Source: Gerris lacustris (taxonomy: Eukaryota > Arthropoda > Insecta > Hemiptera > Gerridae). Taken from it: a stretch of 64,000 nucleotides of DNA. A program made the translations under genes and the position numbers. The stretch is taken from assembly GCA_951217055.1 (NCBI GenBank), contig OX578277.1, positions 105,036,119 to 105,100,118 on the forward strand. Reading direction: 5' to 3'. This document shows, in pieces, positions 35,953 through 47,077 of the stretch. The notes under the pieces are model-generated. The model was not told where the DNA came from and ran no database searches. It saw only the letters and a program-made list of their open reading frames with translations. How positions within the stretch are numbered: the first letter of the stretch is position 1; each line of letters starts with the position of its first letter.

Positions 35953-37414
35953 GACTAGGCTAAACTAATGATCTCACAACGTTTTACGCGGGACTTGGCG
36001 TGTTTTTGTGTTTAAATTATCAAGTGTTTTTGTTGGGACAAATACTTACTAATATAATAAAATTACTTAGGTTTCACCTTGGTATTTAAAATGATTATTG
36101 GAATTAAAATAATAAATATACGAGGTCCCTTCAAAAAGTTTCCGACTATATTTTCTTTCGATTCTCCGAATATATTTGTACGTGTTTGTATATTTTTACG
36201 ATATTTTGCGCTAAAATAATTAGCAGCGTACACTATGTTGAACAAATTGTTTAAGTAAAAAAGTTTATCATCTATCTATTTCCATCAGTTTCTGGCATGT
36301 TAGTTAGGAATTATTTAATTATATCAGAGTTGAATTTAATTTTTTGTTTTTTCTATTATATCCCTAACACCCACTCATTATAAATTAATAATCACTTGGT
36401 TCAAGCAGTATTTTAATTAATTTAAAAAATATATCCCAGTAAACTCTGCTCGTTGCTTCATAACACCATTAAGCAAAATCTCTACCCTTTTATAAGTTTA
36501 GAAAAAAAAACGCTTTAGTTTTTTCACTGATTTGAATTTTCCTTTTAATAATTTATGAGTTATGAGTCTGTCCTATATTTTGATCCTTATTCAGTCCTAA
36601 GTGTAGTGGGGGGGGGAGAGGGGGGGGGGCATCCTTAAGAGGAAAATTCCCTTGGTTATTTCATTGCTCAGCATCCCATGGGTTTTCAATCTTAACTTTA
36701 AGAGAGATCATGCTCTCATTAATCTTTCAACAAAGTTCAACCCTTAATTAAACAAAAGTTTGAACACACTCTGTGTGTGAGAGCTTCACACTTATTTAAG
36801 CACGTGCTTTAAAACCTTCACATGAGTTTAGAGCAGTAAGTACTGTAGGAATTTAAACCTGTCCGTTTAAAAGTTAATACCGACCAACCCAAGGGAAACC
36901 CAAGAAAAAAGCCTTAGAGGAAACTAATGTATTTTGAGCTGAAACATCCTGGAGAGAAATGAGAAAACAGCTTTTGTTCTACATGCTGAATGGTTGAAAC
37001 AAAATTTCGATTGAAAAATCTGTTTATTGTCTTCCAAGGGATTTGAAACGCTGCATAATTTGTATTATTTAAATCAATTACTTTTTCTTTTGTAGTTAAG
37101 AACAGGTATCAAATGCGGTTTCAATTTACGTGAAGAGACAATATGTTATACCTTTTGAATAATTAATAGTTTAATTATTAAAAAAAAAATAATTCCCTCT
37201 ACTTTTATTTAGGCAGAAGTTGGCCGTACAATTTTATACAGTCTGCCAAATTGCAGTCTGGACTTAGGTGGTAGACTGAAGCTTTGGATTATCTTGCGCT
37301 TCAAGTCACTCGCTCTTGGCGGTAGTAGCTTAAGACCGTTATTGTCGTCATTCATCACTTTTCCTCTTTTAGCTAAATATTCCATTTTCCATTACGAAAG
37401 TTATTAGATTAATA
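35953..37414. other. Mostly unassigned; possible mariner-like end at 36119
   Basis: TATACGAGGTCCCTTCAAAAAGTTTCCGACTA at 36117-36148 resembles the terminal inverted repeat style of mariner-like elements (ACGAGG-x4-TTCAAAAAGTTTCCG). I find no matching right end or transposase, so it may be a relic or chance. G-rich runs lie at about 36609-36629. The rest is unassigned and non-coding. Confidence 0.35.
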
Positions 37415-38030
37415 AATAATTTCAAAATAAAAAGAACTTTTTATATCCTACGTTTTTAAATTTTCTGTTGAATCGTATGTAATGTTGATAATATTATTGT
37501 TATTGTTATATAATATATAATGTTAGTGAAAAATAATAGCTCCGAATGTATTTACTTCACATAAATGACAACCATCTAGATCTAGAGAGCTGATCTTAAA
37601 CCTATAAAAGGATAAATCTTTGTACAACGGATCTCCCCAACACCAAATCTAAAGCGTGCCATCGATATATTTGAAATAATATAAATAATATAATCGATAT
37701 TTCCTTTTTTGCTGTCATTCAATGTTTATCTATCACAAATTTGAGACCCGTCAAAATGAGGATTGCGTAAATATGGGATATGGCAAAACAAATAAAATAA
37801 CTTGCGGATTTTTTCTGAACTAACTTTCCGTACAGCAAAATTTGCTGAAAACCAATTAAATTCTGCTGAAAGATGGCTAAAAGTATTAAAATAATGCATT
37901 GTCATCGTGTTCTGAGCTATGCTAAAAGTTTCAAATGTCTAGCTATTCGGGAAGTTAGTAAGAAATCGATTGCCAGATTTGTACCGGACAAACAAAACAA
38001 ACAAGAAAGCAAGCTAATAAAAAAGTAGTA
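37415..38030 (-). mobile_element. R1 element
   Basis: A nearly complete reverse-orientation copy, from AAAATAAAAAGAACTTTTTA to AATAAAAAAGTAGTA. It keeps ATCGATTGCCAGATTTGTAC and the TTAGCCATCTTTCAGCAG inverse. Confidence 0.75.
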
Positions 38031-38749
38031 AAATAACCAGTAGTAAGTCTCATTTTAGCACAGTTTGCGCATTGATTCCATTTAGGTGGGTTAGTTCAAT
38101 TAATGAGATTTCGCCAAGCTTTTTCAGTCTAATTGTTTTCTAATACCCACAAATAATTTCCACAAAATCTTTGTAGAAACAAACAATTAAAAAATTATGC
38201 TCTCTAAGAGTTATATTTGCTATATTTTTAACTATAGCCTAAACAGTATCTTCAGTGTGATATTATTCAATGATATAATATGATGTGTCATCATTCGACA
38301 TTATCAATACATGAATGAACTAAGACGAAGTATTACAGAATTAATGAAAGTTAGTCATACGAGTAAGTAATAGTGCATTACTTAACGAGTGTGTTAAAAG
38401 GCGCTTTATAGCCGAGTACAATTTGTAATTCACACGAGCCTGTATAATGTATATACACGTATGTATATTATCTGCGGTCCCAGGTTTAACTAAAATCACT
38501 TATTTTTAAGTTGCGTAAGATTTTTTAAACTAAACTTATGAAAAAAAATAATAGACATTTTCTAAAAAAAAAAAAAAAAATGTATACAACTTTTACAAAA
38601 GGTTATCTGAAGTAAAACGATAAGGTAATATCAATTTACAAAACTGCCATAGTCAGTTTGCAGTATGGTAATTGACAGACTGACCCATACTGTCATAATA
38701 AACTAATTGTAAGCAACATAAACAAGGGTTATAGCACGAGGTTTGCCAT
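38031..38749. other. Unassigned AT-rich stretch
   Basis: Contains an A run at about 38563-38580. A loose repeat of GACTGAC / GTCAGT pieces occurs at 38640-38700. No coding frame. Confidence 0.45.
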
Positions 38750-39620
38750 ACAGGTCGGACTATAAAGATAACAATAGGGATATTTGTACCTTCCTTTGCA
38801 ACCTCCGCGCAGATCGTTCGGGAATCGTTTATGACAGGTTTTATGCACTTGCACTAACATTGTACTGAATAAAACATCGTCAGATTGGAAAGGGAGTGTG
38901 ACTCTAATTTGCAGTGTATTGAAACATTCAAGGAAACCTAAAAGATAGTGAACCTTCCTGTTGATATTTGTTCAAGATCGCTTGAACACTGTTTACAGAA
39001 GCACCTCAACACCTCTACCTACATCAACGTACCAAACCCGCTCTGCAGAATACCCGGGTTCATTCAGTCAGACCGGCCCCGCTATTATCTGAAGGGGCCC
39101 ATATAGGTCTTGATTTAGAAGCCTTGATCTTCCTCCGCAGAGAAAACTGCTCCAAATTTCAAATATTTGAATATTTAACTGCCTGAATTTGGAGGGAAGA
39201 TCAGAGTGTGAAGATAAGTGATTGTGAGTCTAGCCCTCTATGAGAGCTGTGGTCATTTTTCTTTACAAGTGTTTTTTGTACAAGTTTAATCCGGACAAAT
39301 CCTAGGCATCCAGGATTTATCTAGTATACCTGGTATCCAGGAAATATTAATCCTTTACTCCACCGTGGTATCCAGGGAAGTAAATGGTATTCATCAGTGC
39401 TGGTATCCAGCTTCTCAACCTATCACCACACTTAACCTCACCTCTCCATCAGATAATTACTTTTATATTAGGCCATTCTTATATTGGTATTTGCTCATCA
39501 GTACATAATTATTAAAGATAACCTACAGTCCGCTAATAATTTTTCTATTTATATTATTTTAATTTATTCTTATACACAATTTCGTGGCCAGGTAAGGAAA
39601 ACCTCCCCCTGGTGCGAACA
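38750..39620. other. Less AT-rich unassigned island with TATCCAG repeats
   Basis: Base composition is visibly less AT-rich than the surroundings. It contains a poly(A)-signal-like CTGAATAAAAC at about 38864. A degenerate ~35-base repeat lies at 39296-39420 with TGGTATCCAG at 39331, 39366 and 39401, plus GGCATCCAGG upstream. GTGGCCAGGTAAGGAAAACC is near 39590. No open frame. It could be a solo LTR or untranslated part of an LTR element, but I see no TG...CA ends or target duplication. Confidence 0.35.
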
Positions 39621-40203
39621 ATATGTGTGACATATGACATAACTGCTCATGAAATATACAAACTACTTCTTGGTTGGTGAATTGTAATATCGGAGAATGA
39701 TATAATTGTTGGTTGTTTTAAATTGAAATAATTTACCAGGTAAATGTTCGTCATTTTGTCTGCAAAGTTTATGCCATGTGACACATTATTTGGTTTAAAA
39801 GTGTAATGATGTTAGTTTCCATGGTAAAGTCAGCTGTTTTCCACCGGAGAAGAAAAAACACCAATAAGTCGCTTCAATTGTTCCCCAGTCAATTCCCCGT
39901 CCTACCCCAAAATCCAGCATGCAAAGAACTAGTTTGACTCGTGCAACTCAAAAGACACCCCCCCCCCCCCGAAGCGGCCGCTCTGGAAACTGTCTCCACT
40001 TCTCCCCAGATAAATACTTTGAATACTATTACCATTATTTTATATTGTTATCTGTTATTTAACCCAGCACCGTTCATTTATCATAGCTTCAACAAGGTCT
40101 CAGAGGAGAAATAACCATTGGTATTGTCAGAGGACCGTTTGGACAATACAATAAACGATTCACAAAAGTTCCCTGCGTGGGTTGGAACAGTTTGGAGAAC
40201 GGT
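39621..40203. other. Unassigned stretch
   Basis: Contains a C12 run at about 39959-39970. I recognise nothing else. Confidence 0.45.
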
Positions 40204-40472
40204 ACAAAAAAGGTGATATTTCATGCCTTAATGGGGATATCTTTAAATCTCGTTTTGAAGTCATGATGTTTCTTATTTGAAATCTTCTTAACCGATAAGT
40301 TGGCAAATTGTCTGTTTTGATCAGGGAAAATGTCTGATGTGAGTCGATAGAGCTCAATCAACTGACTCTACCAACTTATCGGTAAAGAAGATTTAAAAAA
40401 AGAAACATCATGACTTCATAACGAGGTTTGAATATATCCCAATTAAGGGATGAAATGTCAACTTTTTTTAAA
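40204..40472. mobile_element. Foldback element, ~100-bp arms
   Basis: The left arm 40204-40307 (GTGATATTTCATGCCTTAAT ... AACCGATAAGTTGG) is the imperfect inverse of the right arm 40372-40472 (CCAACTTATCGGTAAAGAAG ... AATTAAGGGATGAAATGTCA). The loop of about 64 bases has AAAATGTCTGATGTGAGTCG. No coding potential beyond a chance 65-codon frame. Confidence 0.85.
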
Positions 40473-40572
40473 AAAAATGTTATATTAACAACCCCTGAAG
40501 ACTAAAATAAATAAAAAATATATACATAATATATATTATTTTTGTAACTTAATGTACATAAATTATAATTAT

Positions 40573-40821
40573 TTTAATCAAATTATAATTATCAATAACT
40601 ACGGGAGACATAAAGAGAAAAATAGACCCCCGTACAGGGAATCGAACCCCGGGTCCTCCAATTAATCCGTTACAGGTGCTCTTACCAACTGAGCTATATG
40701 GGAGAATGATTTTTCTCTGTCGTTACCGATACAAAGGTTCGATCCCGGAGCGGAGGTCTATTTTCCTATGTATGACTCCCGTAGTAATTGATAATTATAA
40801 TTTGATTTAAAGTAAAATTTA
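40573..40821. mobile_element. Palindromic element with head-to-head tRNA-like sequences
   Basis: The outer arms 40573-40637 and 40759-40821 are inverses (TAATCAAATTATAATTATCA ... CTACGGGAGACATAAAGAG; and GGAGGTCTATTTT ... GACTCCCGTAG-TAATTGATAATTATAATT). Inside, the minus strand at 40632-40705 reads like a tRNA: TATAGCTCAGTTGGTAAGAG (A-box; GCTC/GAGC D-stem) and CGGGGTTCGATTCCCTG (B-box; the T-stem pairs fully with one G-T). The acceptor ends pair with one mismatch. The anticodon arm is too long and does not fold normally. The plus strand in the right arm has a second B-box, AGGTTCGATCCCGG. I call it an inverted SINE dimer or tRNA-bearing MITE, not a tRNA gene. Confidence 0.75.
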
Positions 40822-40924
40822 ATCTTTCCGTTGTATGAATACTACCAAAAATTTAAAAATTATAATTATTGTAAATAGATTATAAATAAATATTCTGTAT
40901 AACTCTTATCTAAGAATTATTATA

Positions 40925-41460
40925 CAGGGTGCCCCAAGAAAGGCTTAGAGCGCTATTCAGAAGAGGGATCTACGTGTGAAAATAAGTCGAAAATGTTTAG
41001 TAACTTTTTTTCGATTTCAGCTTAGTTTACCCGTAATCCGCCATTTTGTATTTATTTTGAAAAAAAATTATATTTAAAAAACCCTTCAAGATATTTTTAT
41101 GAAACTTGACAGATGTCTTACAAACTCCGATATCTAAAATTCCCAAAAATATTAGTTTTCAAATTTATTAAATTTTAAAATAGCGGCCATTTAAAATTTT
41201 AAAAGTCAAATTCCATGAAAACCAGTTGGTACAGAGAAATTTTGCATGAGAGAAAAGTTGTATAACTTTTTAATGCAAATCCAACGATACCTTAATTATT
41301 GAAATCGGTTCATAAATAAAGAAGTAACCATTACTTTAATGTGCACAATGTAACTCTACATTACGTTTAAATGTGGTATTAAAGAAAACCTCACCCAAAC
41401 AAAATTAAAGATAATAATTAATAAATCTTAAAATGGAATGTAAATAGTTAAGATGATTTG

Positions 41461-41548
<88 letters not shown>

Positions 41549-41990
41549 ATTGTACTAATAATTTGTACACCAAAAACATAAAAATAATCGTCATTTCTTT
41601 ATTTATGAACCGATTTTAATAATGAAGGTATCGTTAGATTTGCATTAAAAATATCTACAACTTTTGTGTAATGCAAAATTTCTTCATACCTACTGGTTTT
41701 CATGGAATTTGACTTTCAAAATTTTAAATGGCCGCCATATTGAAATTTGATAAATTTGAAAACTAATATTTTTGGAAATTTTAGATAACGGAGTTTGTAA
41801 GACATCTATCAAGTTTCATACAAATATCTTGAAGGGTTTTAGAAGTATACTTTTTTTTTCAAAAGAAATGTAAAATGGCGGATAACGGCTAAACTAAGCC
41901 GAAATCGATAAAAAGTTACTGAGCATTTTGGACTTATTTCCACATGTAGAACCCTGTTCTGAATAGCGCTAAGTTATTTTGGGACATCTT
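40925..41990. mobile_element. Large foldback element with (AT)n in the loop
   Basis: The left arm, 40925-41335, begins CAGGGTGCCCCAAGAAAGGC and contains CCGCCATTTTGTA, AACTTGACAGATGTCTTACA and ACCTTAATTATTGAAATCGG. The right arm, 41592-41990, repeats these in reverse complement and ends TTATTTTGGGACATCTTG. The loop includes an (AT)n run at about 41464-41543. Arms of about 400 bases with roughly 85 percent visible agreement can form a very large hairpin. No transposase. CAGGG-TG-CCCC ends are widespread in insect repeats, but I do not assign a superfamily. Confidence 0.88.
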
Positions 41991-42593
41991 GAGATGGCAA
42001 TGTATGGTGGCAGCCATAAATAAATTATAGCAAATCGCAAACGATGAACCCAGCAGATAGTGAAAATAAATGTTATATCGCAAAGCGACCATAATCATAG
42101 ATAAATCTAATTAACATCTCAGCTGTTAATGGAGGAATCCACTAATAAGCAGCTATACTGTGGATATTTGTACAATTTATACTTTGTCCAAAATTATCGT
42201 ATCCGAAGTCTTGTCCTATAATTCTATATAAACACAATGTAGGATATTGTTCAATATTGAATTATCTAAGAACGTGGTATTACTTAACATGCCCTTTTGT
42301 GTGCAAAGTGAAAGGCAAGATTAAATCTAGCGTTGTTAAACTATTCAGATGAGTTATTTTAGGTACGTGTATTAGCGTTAATGCTACAGATATTGATCTC
42401 TCTCACATCTTCTTAACAAGGTGCCGTCAAATATGAAATGAAAGGCTTAATATTAACAACCATCTGTCTCTACTAATAATGATCTTACAAACATAGAACT
42501 TAGATGTTCTCGAATTCAGGACGATATGAAAAGAAGATTAATTTTAAACAATAGATTAATATAATAATTTAATGAGATACACCCTTGAAAATT
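41991..42593. other. Unassigned stretch
   Basis: AT-rich; no element ends, RNA or coding frame seen. Confidence 0.5.
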
Positions 42594-42697
42594 CTCGTAT
42601 TTACGTGATGGATAGCTGAGTGATGGATAGCTGAACGATGGATTGATGAAGAGGTGTAATATTACACCTCTTCATCAATCCATCACATATATACGAG
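42594..42697. repeat. Perfect 48-bp palindrome flanked by 15-bp repeats
   Basis: 42637-42660 and 42661-42684 are perfect inverses with no spacer (centre GTGTAATATTACAC). Outside, CTCGTAT (42594) and ATACGAG (42691) continue the symmetry imperfectly. To the left, GATGGATAGCTGA(G/A)T-like units occur three times in tandem, the third being the palindrome arm. Confidence 0.95.
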
Positions 42698-42946
42698 AAA
42701 GTTAATTTAACATGATGTAAACATTTGGTAAATCCTTTAACTTGACTAATTACCCTCGAAAAAAAAAGAAAATAAAAAATACCAGCTTTTACGCAGTATT
42801 AATTTTTCAAAAGGTACAATAAAGAGATGCGGTGCTTAAAGAACTGGAGTTGGAAAAAAATGCTCTTAAATAGGCCATATTTGTTTAAATATATGGGCCA
42901 TATTTGAAAAAACTTACTTATCTACCTGAAAAGATCATTCATTTTT
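42698..42946. other. Unassigned AT-rich stretch
   Basis: Contains GGCCATATTTG twice, partly inverted. Otherwise nothing. Confidence 0.4.
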
Positions 42947-43672
42947 AGGGTCCGTAGGCAAAACCAAGGACCCTTATATTTTCCTGCGTGTGTCTGTCCG
43001 TCCGTCCTCTCGCCTACTCTCACGGCTACACCTTTCGTCTGATCAATTTGAAATTAGGCATATATGTGTCTTGTACCTACCCACATATCTTAAAAATATA
43101 GCGACTTAAAAAAAATATTTTTCAAAAAAATTAGGGTAAAAAAACTTAAGAGTTAAATTTTTTTTTTTTTTCGACACCGTGAAGGGTATCATATAAAAGG
43201 GTATGTCGAGCTGATTACAAAAATATATAACTCTTTGGTTATAACTTTGATAGGGCGACATAGGCAAGTTTGAAGTGGGTGTGAAACGTGCCCCCCCCCC
43301 CCCCTCTATCTCTGACGAACATCTCTGCAAAAAATCTGAAAAAATTCCTGAACATTCTTCGATCAAAAGTAAAGATACCACTTTTTGGAAATTTCGAAAA
43401 AAATATTATTTTATTTTTTATTGACAAAATACGTTTTTTCTTTATAACTATGGTCTTTACGATGTATTTATATGGTTGTAGTCTGGTTCAGTGGCAAAAA
43501 GATACTTTATCAGAAGTTTGTTTATGTGTTTTGAGAATATCAGACCCATAGGATAGTTCAAAGTAAGCTTTTTAGCATTTTAAAAAAACACCATTAGTAG
43601 GGTACTACTTAAACTATACATGGTTGCCTACGGACCCTCGCTGTGTGCTGACTAGCACACACTTGACCTGTT
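42947..43672. mobile_element. R0 terminal-inverted-repeat element, second locus
   Basis: AGGGTCCGTAGGC at 42947 and GCCTACGGACCCT at about 43626-43638 bound a reverse-orientation copy of 13528-14200. The flanking hairpin GTGTGCTGACTAGCACAC and CTTGACCTGTTTAT are kept to about 43672. A C14 run sits near 43291. The open frames on both strands (43106-43551) are by-products; the proline or glycine runs come from the C tract. Confidence 0.8.
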
Positions 43673-43710
43673 TATTAAGTTTTAGGTAGTATTCATACCG
43701 CGGAAAGTTT

Positions 43711-43982
43711 AAATTTTAATTTAAATCAAATTATAATTATTATTAACAAAGGGTAACAGACAGAGAACAATAGACTCCAGCGCCGGGACTTGAACCACGG
43801 GCCTCTATTATATTTCCAGTATAGTGCTCTTTCCCTGAAGAATAATAATATTGTGTAGGTTAGTTGGCAAGAGCACTATACTGGAAATATAATAGAGGCC
43901 CGTGGTTCAGTCCTGGCGCTGGAGTCTATTTTCTCTGTCTGTCTCCCTTTGTTAATAATAATTACAGTTTAATTTAAAATGG
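43711..43982. mobile_element. Palindromic element with head-to-head tRNA-like sequences, second locus
   Basis: The arms 43711-43830 and 43869-43982 are near-perfect inverses over more than 100 bases. On the plus strand the right arm reads TTAGTTGGCAAGAGCA (A-box-like, partly in the centre), then CGTGGTTCAGTCCTGG (B-box-like), GAGTCTATTTTCTCTGTCTG and a TTAATAATAATTA tail. The left arm on the minus strand gives the better B-box, GTGGTTCAAGTCCCGG, and the same tail. The order tRNA-like head, GTCTATTTT-CTCT, CTCCC and AATTATAATTTGA tail is shared with both arms at 40573-40821, so the two loci are one family. Confidence 0.8.
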
Positions 43983-44473
43983 TATGTGACATACCTATAT
44001 AACCATTAAATTTTGTTGTAACCCCCATTTTGGCCATATTTGTTTTCAAAATGCTGGCAAAGAATGGAAATTTGGTAGTATTAGTAACATATTCTTTTCC
44101 TACTCTTCAAGACCTTTAACACGATGTACAACATAATAATATTATTATCATGCTTACTAAAAACGTTTTGTTTAGCTATCCGTAGTATATTTTTGGCGAC
44201 ATGGCTTCCTCACGACTTCTCACACCATAAATGGTCTCATAAGTACAACATTAATTATTTTTCAAATTAAAAAAAAAATTGTTTTGAAAAATTAGGTTTT
44301 TGCACATGCACTAGTAATAGGTTGAATTAACGTAGTACCATCTGCTATCTAACCATCATATTATGCTGTTTACAATTATGCATTTCATTAAAATAACATG
44401 AATAATTGTATTCATTACCATCGGTAAGCTCGGACGCAAAAAGATGATTCAACGAAACTGACCTACTTTCTCT
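43983..44473. other. Unassigned AT-rich stretch
   Basis: Nothing recognisable. Confidence 0.5.
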
Positions 44474-44830
44474 GCTTCATTCATGAACAAGTAAACAATT
44501 TATCGAAACTATACTACCGTATCAACTTCTTTACAAGAATAAGTCAACTAAAGTAAAGTAACGTGAAACTAAACTACTGTATCAGCTTCATTCATGAACA
44601 AGTAAACAATTTATCGAAACTATACTACTGTATCAACTTCTTTACAAGAATAAGTCAACTTAAGTAAAGTAACGTGAAACTAAACTACTGTATCAGCTTC
44701 ATTCATGAACAAGTAAACAATTTATCAAAGCTAAACTACAATAATATCCACTTTTAAATAAGAATAAGTCAACTAAAGTGAAAGAACTTCATTGAAATCG
44801 AAACTAAACTACTACATCCGTTTGTTTTGG
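44474..44830. repeat. 111-bp tandem repeat, about three units
   Basis: GCTTCATTCATGAACAAGTA starts at 44474, 44585 and 44696. Units 1 and 2 are nearly identical; unit 3 drifts after its first 40 bases. Within each unit AACTAxACTACTGTATCA occurs twice, so the unit itself contains an older shorter repeat. Confidence 0.9.
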
Positions 44831-44961
44831 CCCAACAAACTCAACTTATTCAAAGGGTATTTACCATAATACAGACATTTATGTAAAGTATATTTATGAC
44901 ATTTATTTAACTAAAGAAAATGTAAATTTAAATTTTACGTTTTACACCGTGAAAGTGAACT

Positions 44962-45505
44962 ATTAGTCAAGGAGATAATGTGCATAAAAATTACTGACCA
45001 CCATAAAGCTAGAATTTGTGTATAAGTTAATATTTTGGGGCCTTTTAGGAATATGGGGTCGGCTAAGTTCGTCTGTGGGACATAGCTTTGCAATAGGCAT
45101 TTGAAAAAAGCAAACCGGTAGAGGGCGGCCATGTCACACCAATTATGGTGGATAATGCGATTTTCATGATCCTGAGTACAAAATTAGTTAGTAGACCAAA
45201 AATCAAGTCGATATTAATTTGTCACTTGATGGGTTAGCAATTCAAATTTATTTTAAAAACCAAAGTGGTCACCTAGCAAGTAACAAACTATCATCAACTT
45301 GATTTTTGGTATACATATTAATGTTGTACTAATGATCATGAAAGTCACAGTGTCCGCCAAAATAGATAGGACATGGCCATCTGTATTTTTAACAGGATAT
45401 TACCAAGCTATGTCCAGTAGACCAACTTAGCCGATCTCATATTCTTAAGAGACACCAAATGATTGACTTATACACAAATTTCTAGTTTGATATCTGTGTA
45501 TGGGA
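44962..45505. mobile_element. R3 foldback element (copy R3c)
   Basis: It starts AGTCAAGGAGATAATGTGCA. The left arm has AATATGGGGTCGGCTAAGTT and AAACCGGTAGA. The right arm from about 45270 has the inverse landmarks AGGACATGGCC, GCTATGTCC and TTAGCCGATCTCATATTC. It is more diverged than R3a and R3b, and the right outer end is lost. Confidence 0.75.
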
Positions 45506-45880
45506 GGTAAAGGGCACTATCTCCATTTTTTACGAAATTGAGGTTTTAACAGTTTCCTATTCATTTTCCCCCCTTTTGTAGAGGTACAAGGCACTATGTG
45601 CTAAAACTAAAACTCACGGATTTAGCCAGTTGGAAAATGCACTATGAACCAACATGCTGGAGAGGTAAAGAGCACTATTTGGACATGTAGCTGTTTACCT
45701 CCAGAGAATTAAGAATAAGTTAGCACTATGTCCAGATAGTGCCCTATATCCACTCCACTTAGTAGAGTGAGAGAGCTACTAGTCTTATCAGTAGGGCCTT
45801 GCGCCATACATCATTAAAAAATCATTAAAATAGCTCTACGGAAAAATTTACAATTTAGCTCATAGTGCCCTTTACGATTC
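45506..45880. repeat. Degenerate GCACTAT-rich repeat
   Basis: GCACTAT or its inverse ATAGTGC occurs about seven times, often as AAAGxGCACTAT or ATAGTGCCCT, in both orientations. It may be a worn foldback or satellite. Compare 265-495. Non-coding. Confidence 0.5.
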
Positions 45881-46729
45881 TTCTTTACGTTATTCTGGAC
45901 TACAGACAAAGGGATATTTAATATAAATTATTCCATTTTAAACGCACTCTCAAAATAAGGGTAATTCACTGAATTTATGAGAACTTAAATTACATTTGTT
46001 AAAAAAAAAGAAGAGAACTATGAATAATTTATCAACCACGAATGAATTAAGAAAAGCCATTTATTATCTTTACAACTATTGAGTCTACTAAGGATTCTAG
46101 TGTGCGTAAGTTTTTATTTGAATGTTCTTAAGTACTGTACAGATAAGATAACTTTCTTTAAAAAAAAAAAAAAAAAAAAAAAGATAAAACTAATCAATTT
46201 CTAAAGACAATGAGTAATGGAGCTTGAAGCTCAGGATTGTTACTTGGGATTTGCCTAATACTTAGGCAGAGAGAAATAAGTTAGTTCGGTTTAGTTTATT
46301 GCTGCGTGAAGGGATATACAAGATGAAGATGCAGGGGAATAGAAAATCTCCTTGGTGAATCCAAAAGCTATCTTTGCGTATAAATCTCCCATAATGACAG
46401 CCTCCGACCGAATTGATAAGACTGCTCTGGGAAATCCTTCAAAATGCTAATCTAGGCCTACCCAAACTTTAGCATCAAACATAAGCAATATTTATTAAGA
46501 TTTACCCTTGTATATCATTCAAGAGTTTAATCTACTAAGAATTATTTATATTTTGATTTCTCCAATCTGCAGATTATAGAGAGGAGACAGCTTGATAATA
46601 ATTATCCCACTTTATCCTATCAACGTAAAATTGAAATGAGAGGGCTCAAGGAATTATATCATCTTAAATATATATATAATATTGGAGTGGTGTCTGTACA
46701 GTACATTTATCCGATTCGGCTAAATGTAT
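45881..46729. other. Unassigned stretch
   Basis: Contains an A run at about 46160-46182. No element ends or coding frame. Confidence 0.5.
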
Positions 46730-47077
46730 TATAAAAAGAACCTTTTATATACTACGTTTCTAAATTTTCTGTCATAAATCATAAATTTGAAAGCCGTCAA
46801 AATGAAGATTGTAAATATGGGATATGTCAAAACAAATAAAATATATTGCGGATTTTTTCCGAACTAACTTTCCATACAGTAAAATTTGCTGAAGACGAAT
46901 AAAATTTTTCTGAAAGATGGCTAAAAGTATTAAAATAATGCATTGTCATCATATTCTGAGCTATTCTAAAAGTTTCAAATGTCTAGCTACTCGGGAAGTT
47001 AGTTAAAAATCGATTGCAAGATTTGTACTGGACACACAAACAAACAAACAAGAAAGCAAGCTAATAAAAACGAAGTA
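46730..47077 (-). mobile_element. R1 element, internally deleted
   Basis: Both ends are recognisable (ATAAAAAGAACCTTTTATA; AATAAAAACGAAGTA). The segment between TTTCTGTCATAAAT and CATAAATTTGAAAGCCGTCA, about 300 bases in other copies, is missing. Confidence 0.7.

Noticed and set aside
36117..36148. Mariner element
   Set aside because: Only one possible terminal repeat is seen, without a right end or transposase. Kept only as a weak note in the feature list.
40632..40705. Functional tRNA gene on the minus strand
   Set aside because: A-box, B-box, D-stem and T-stem are good, but the anticodon arm is too long to fold normally, the acceptor stem has a mismatch, and the sequence is part of a repeated palindromic element.
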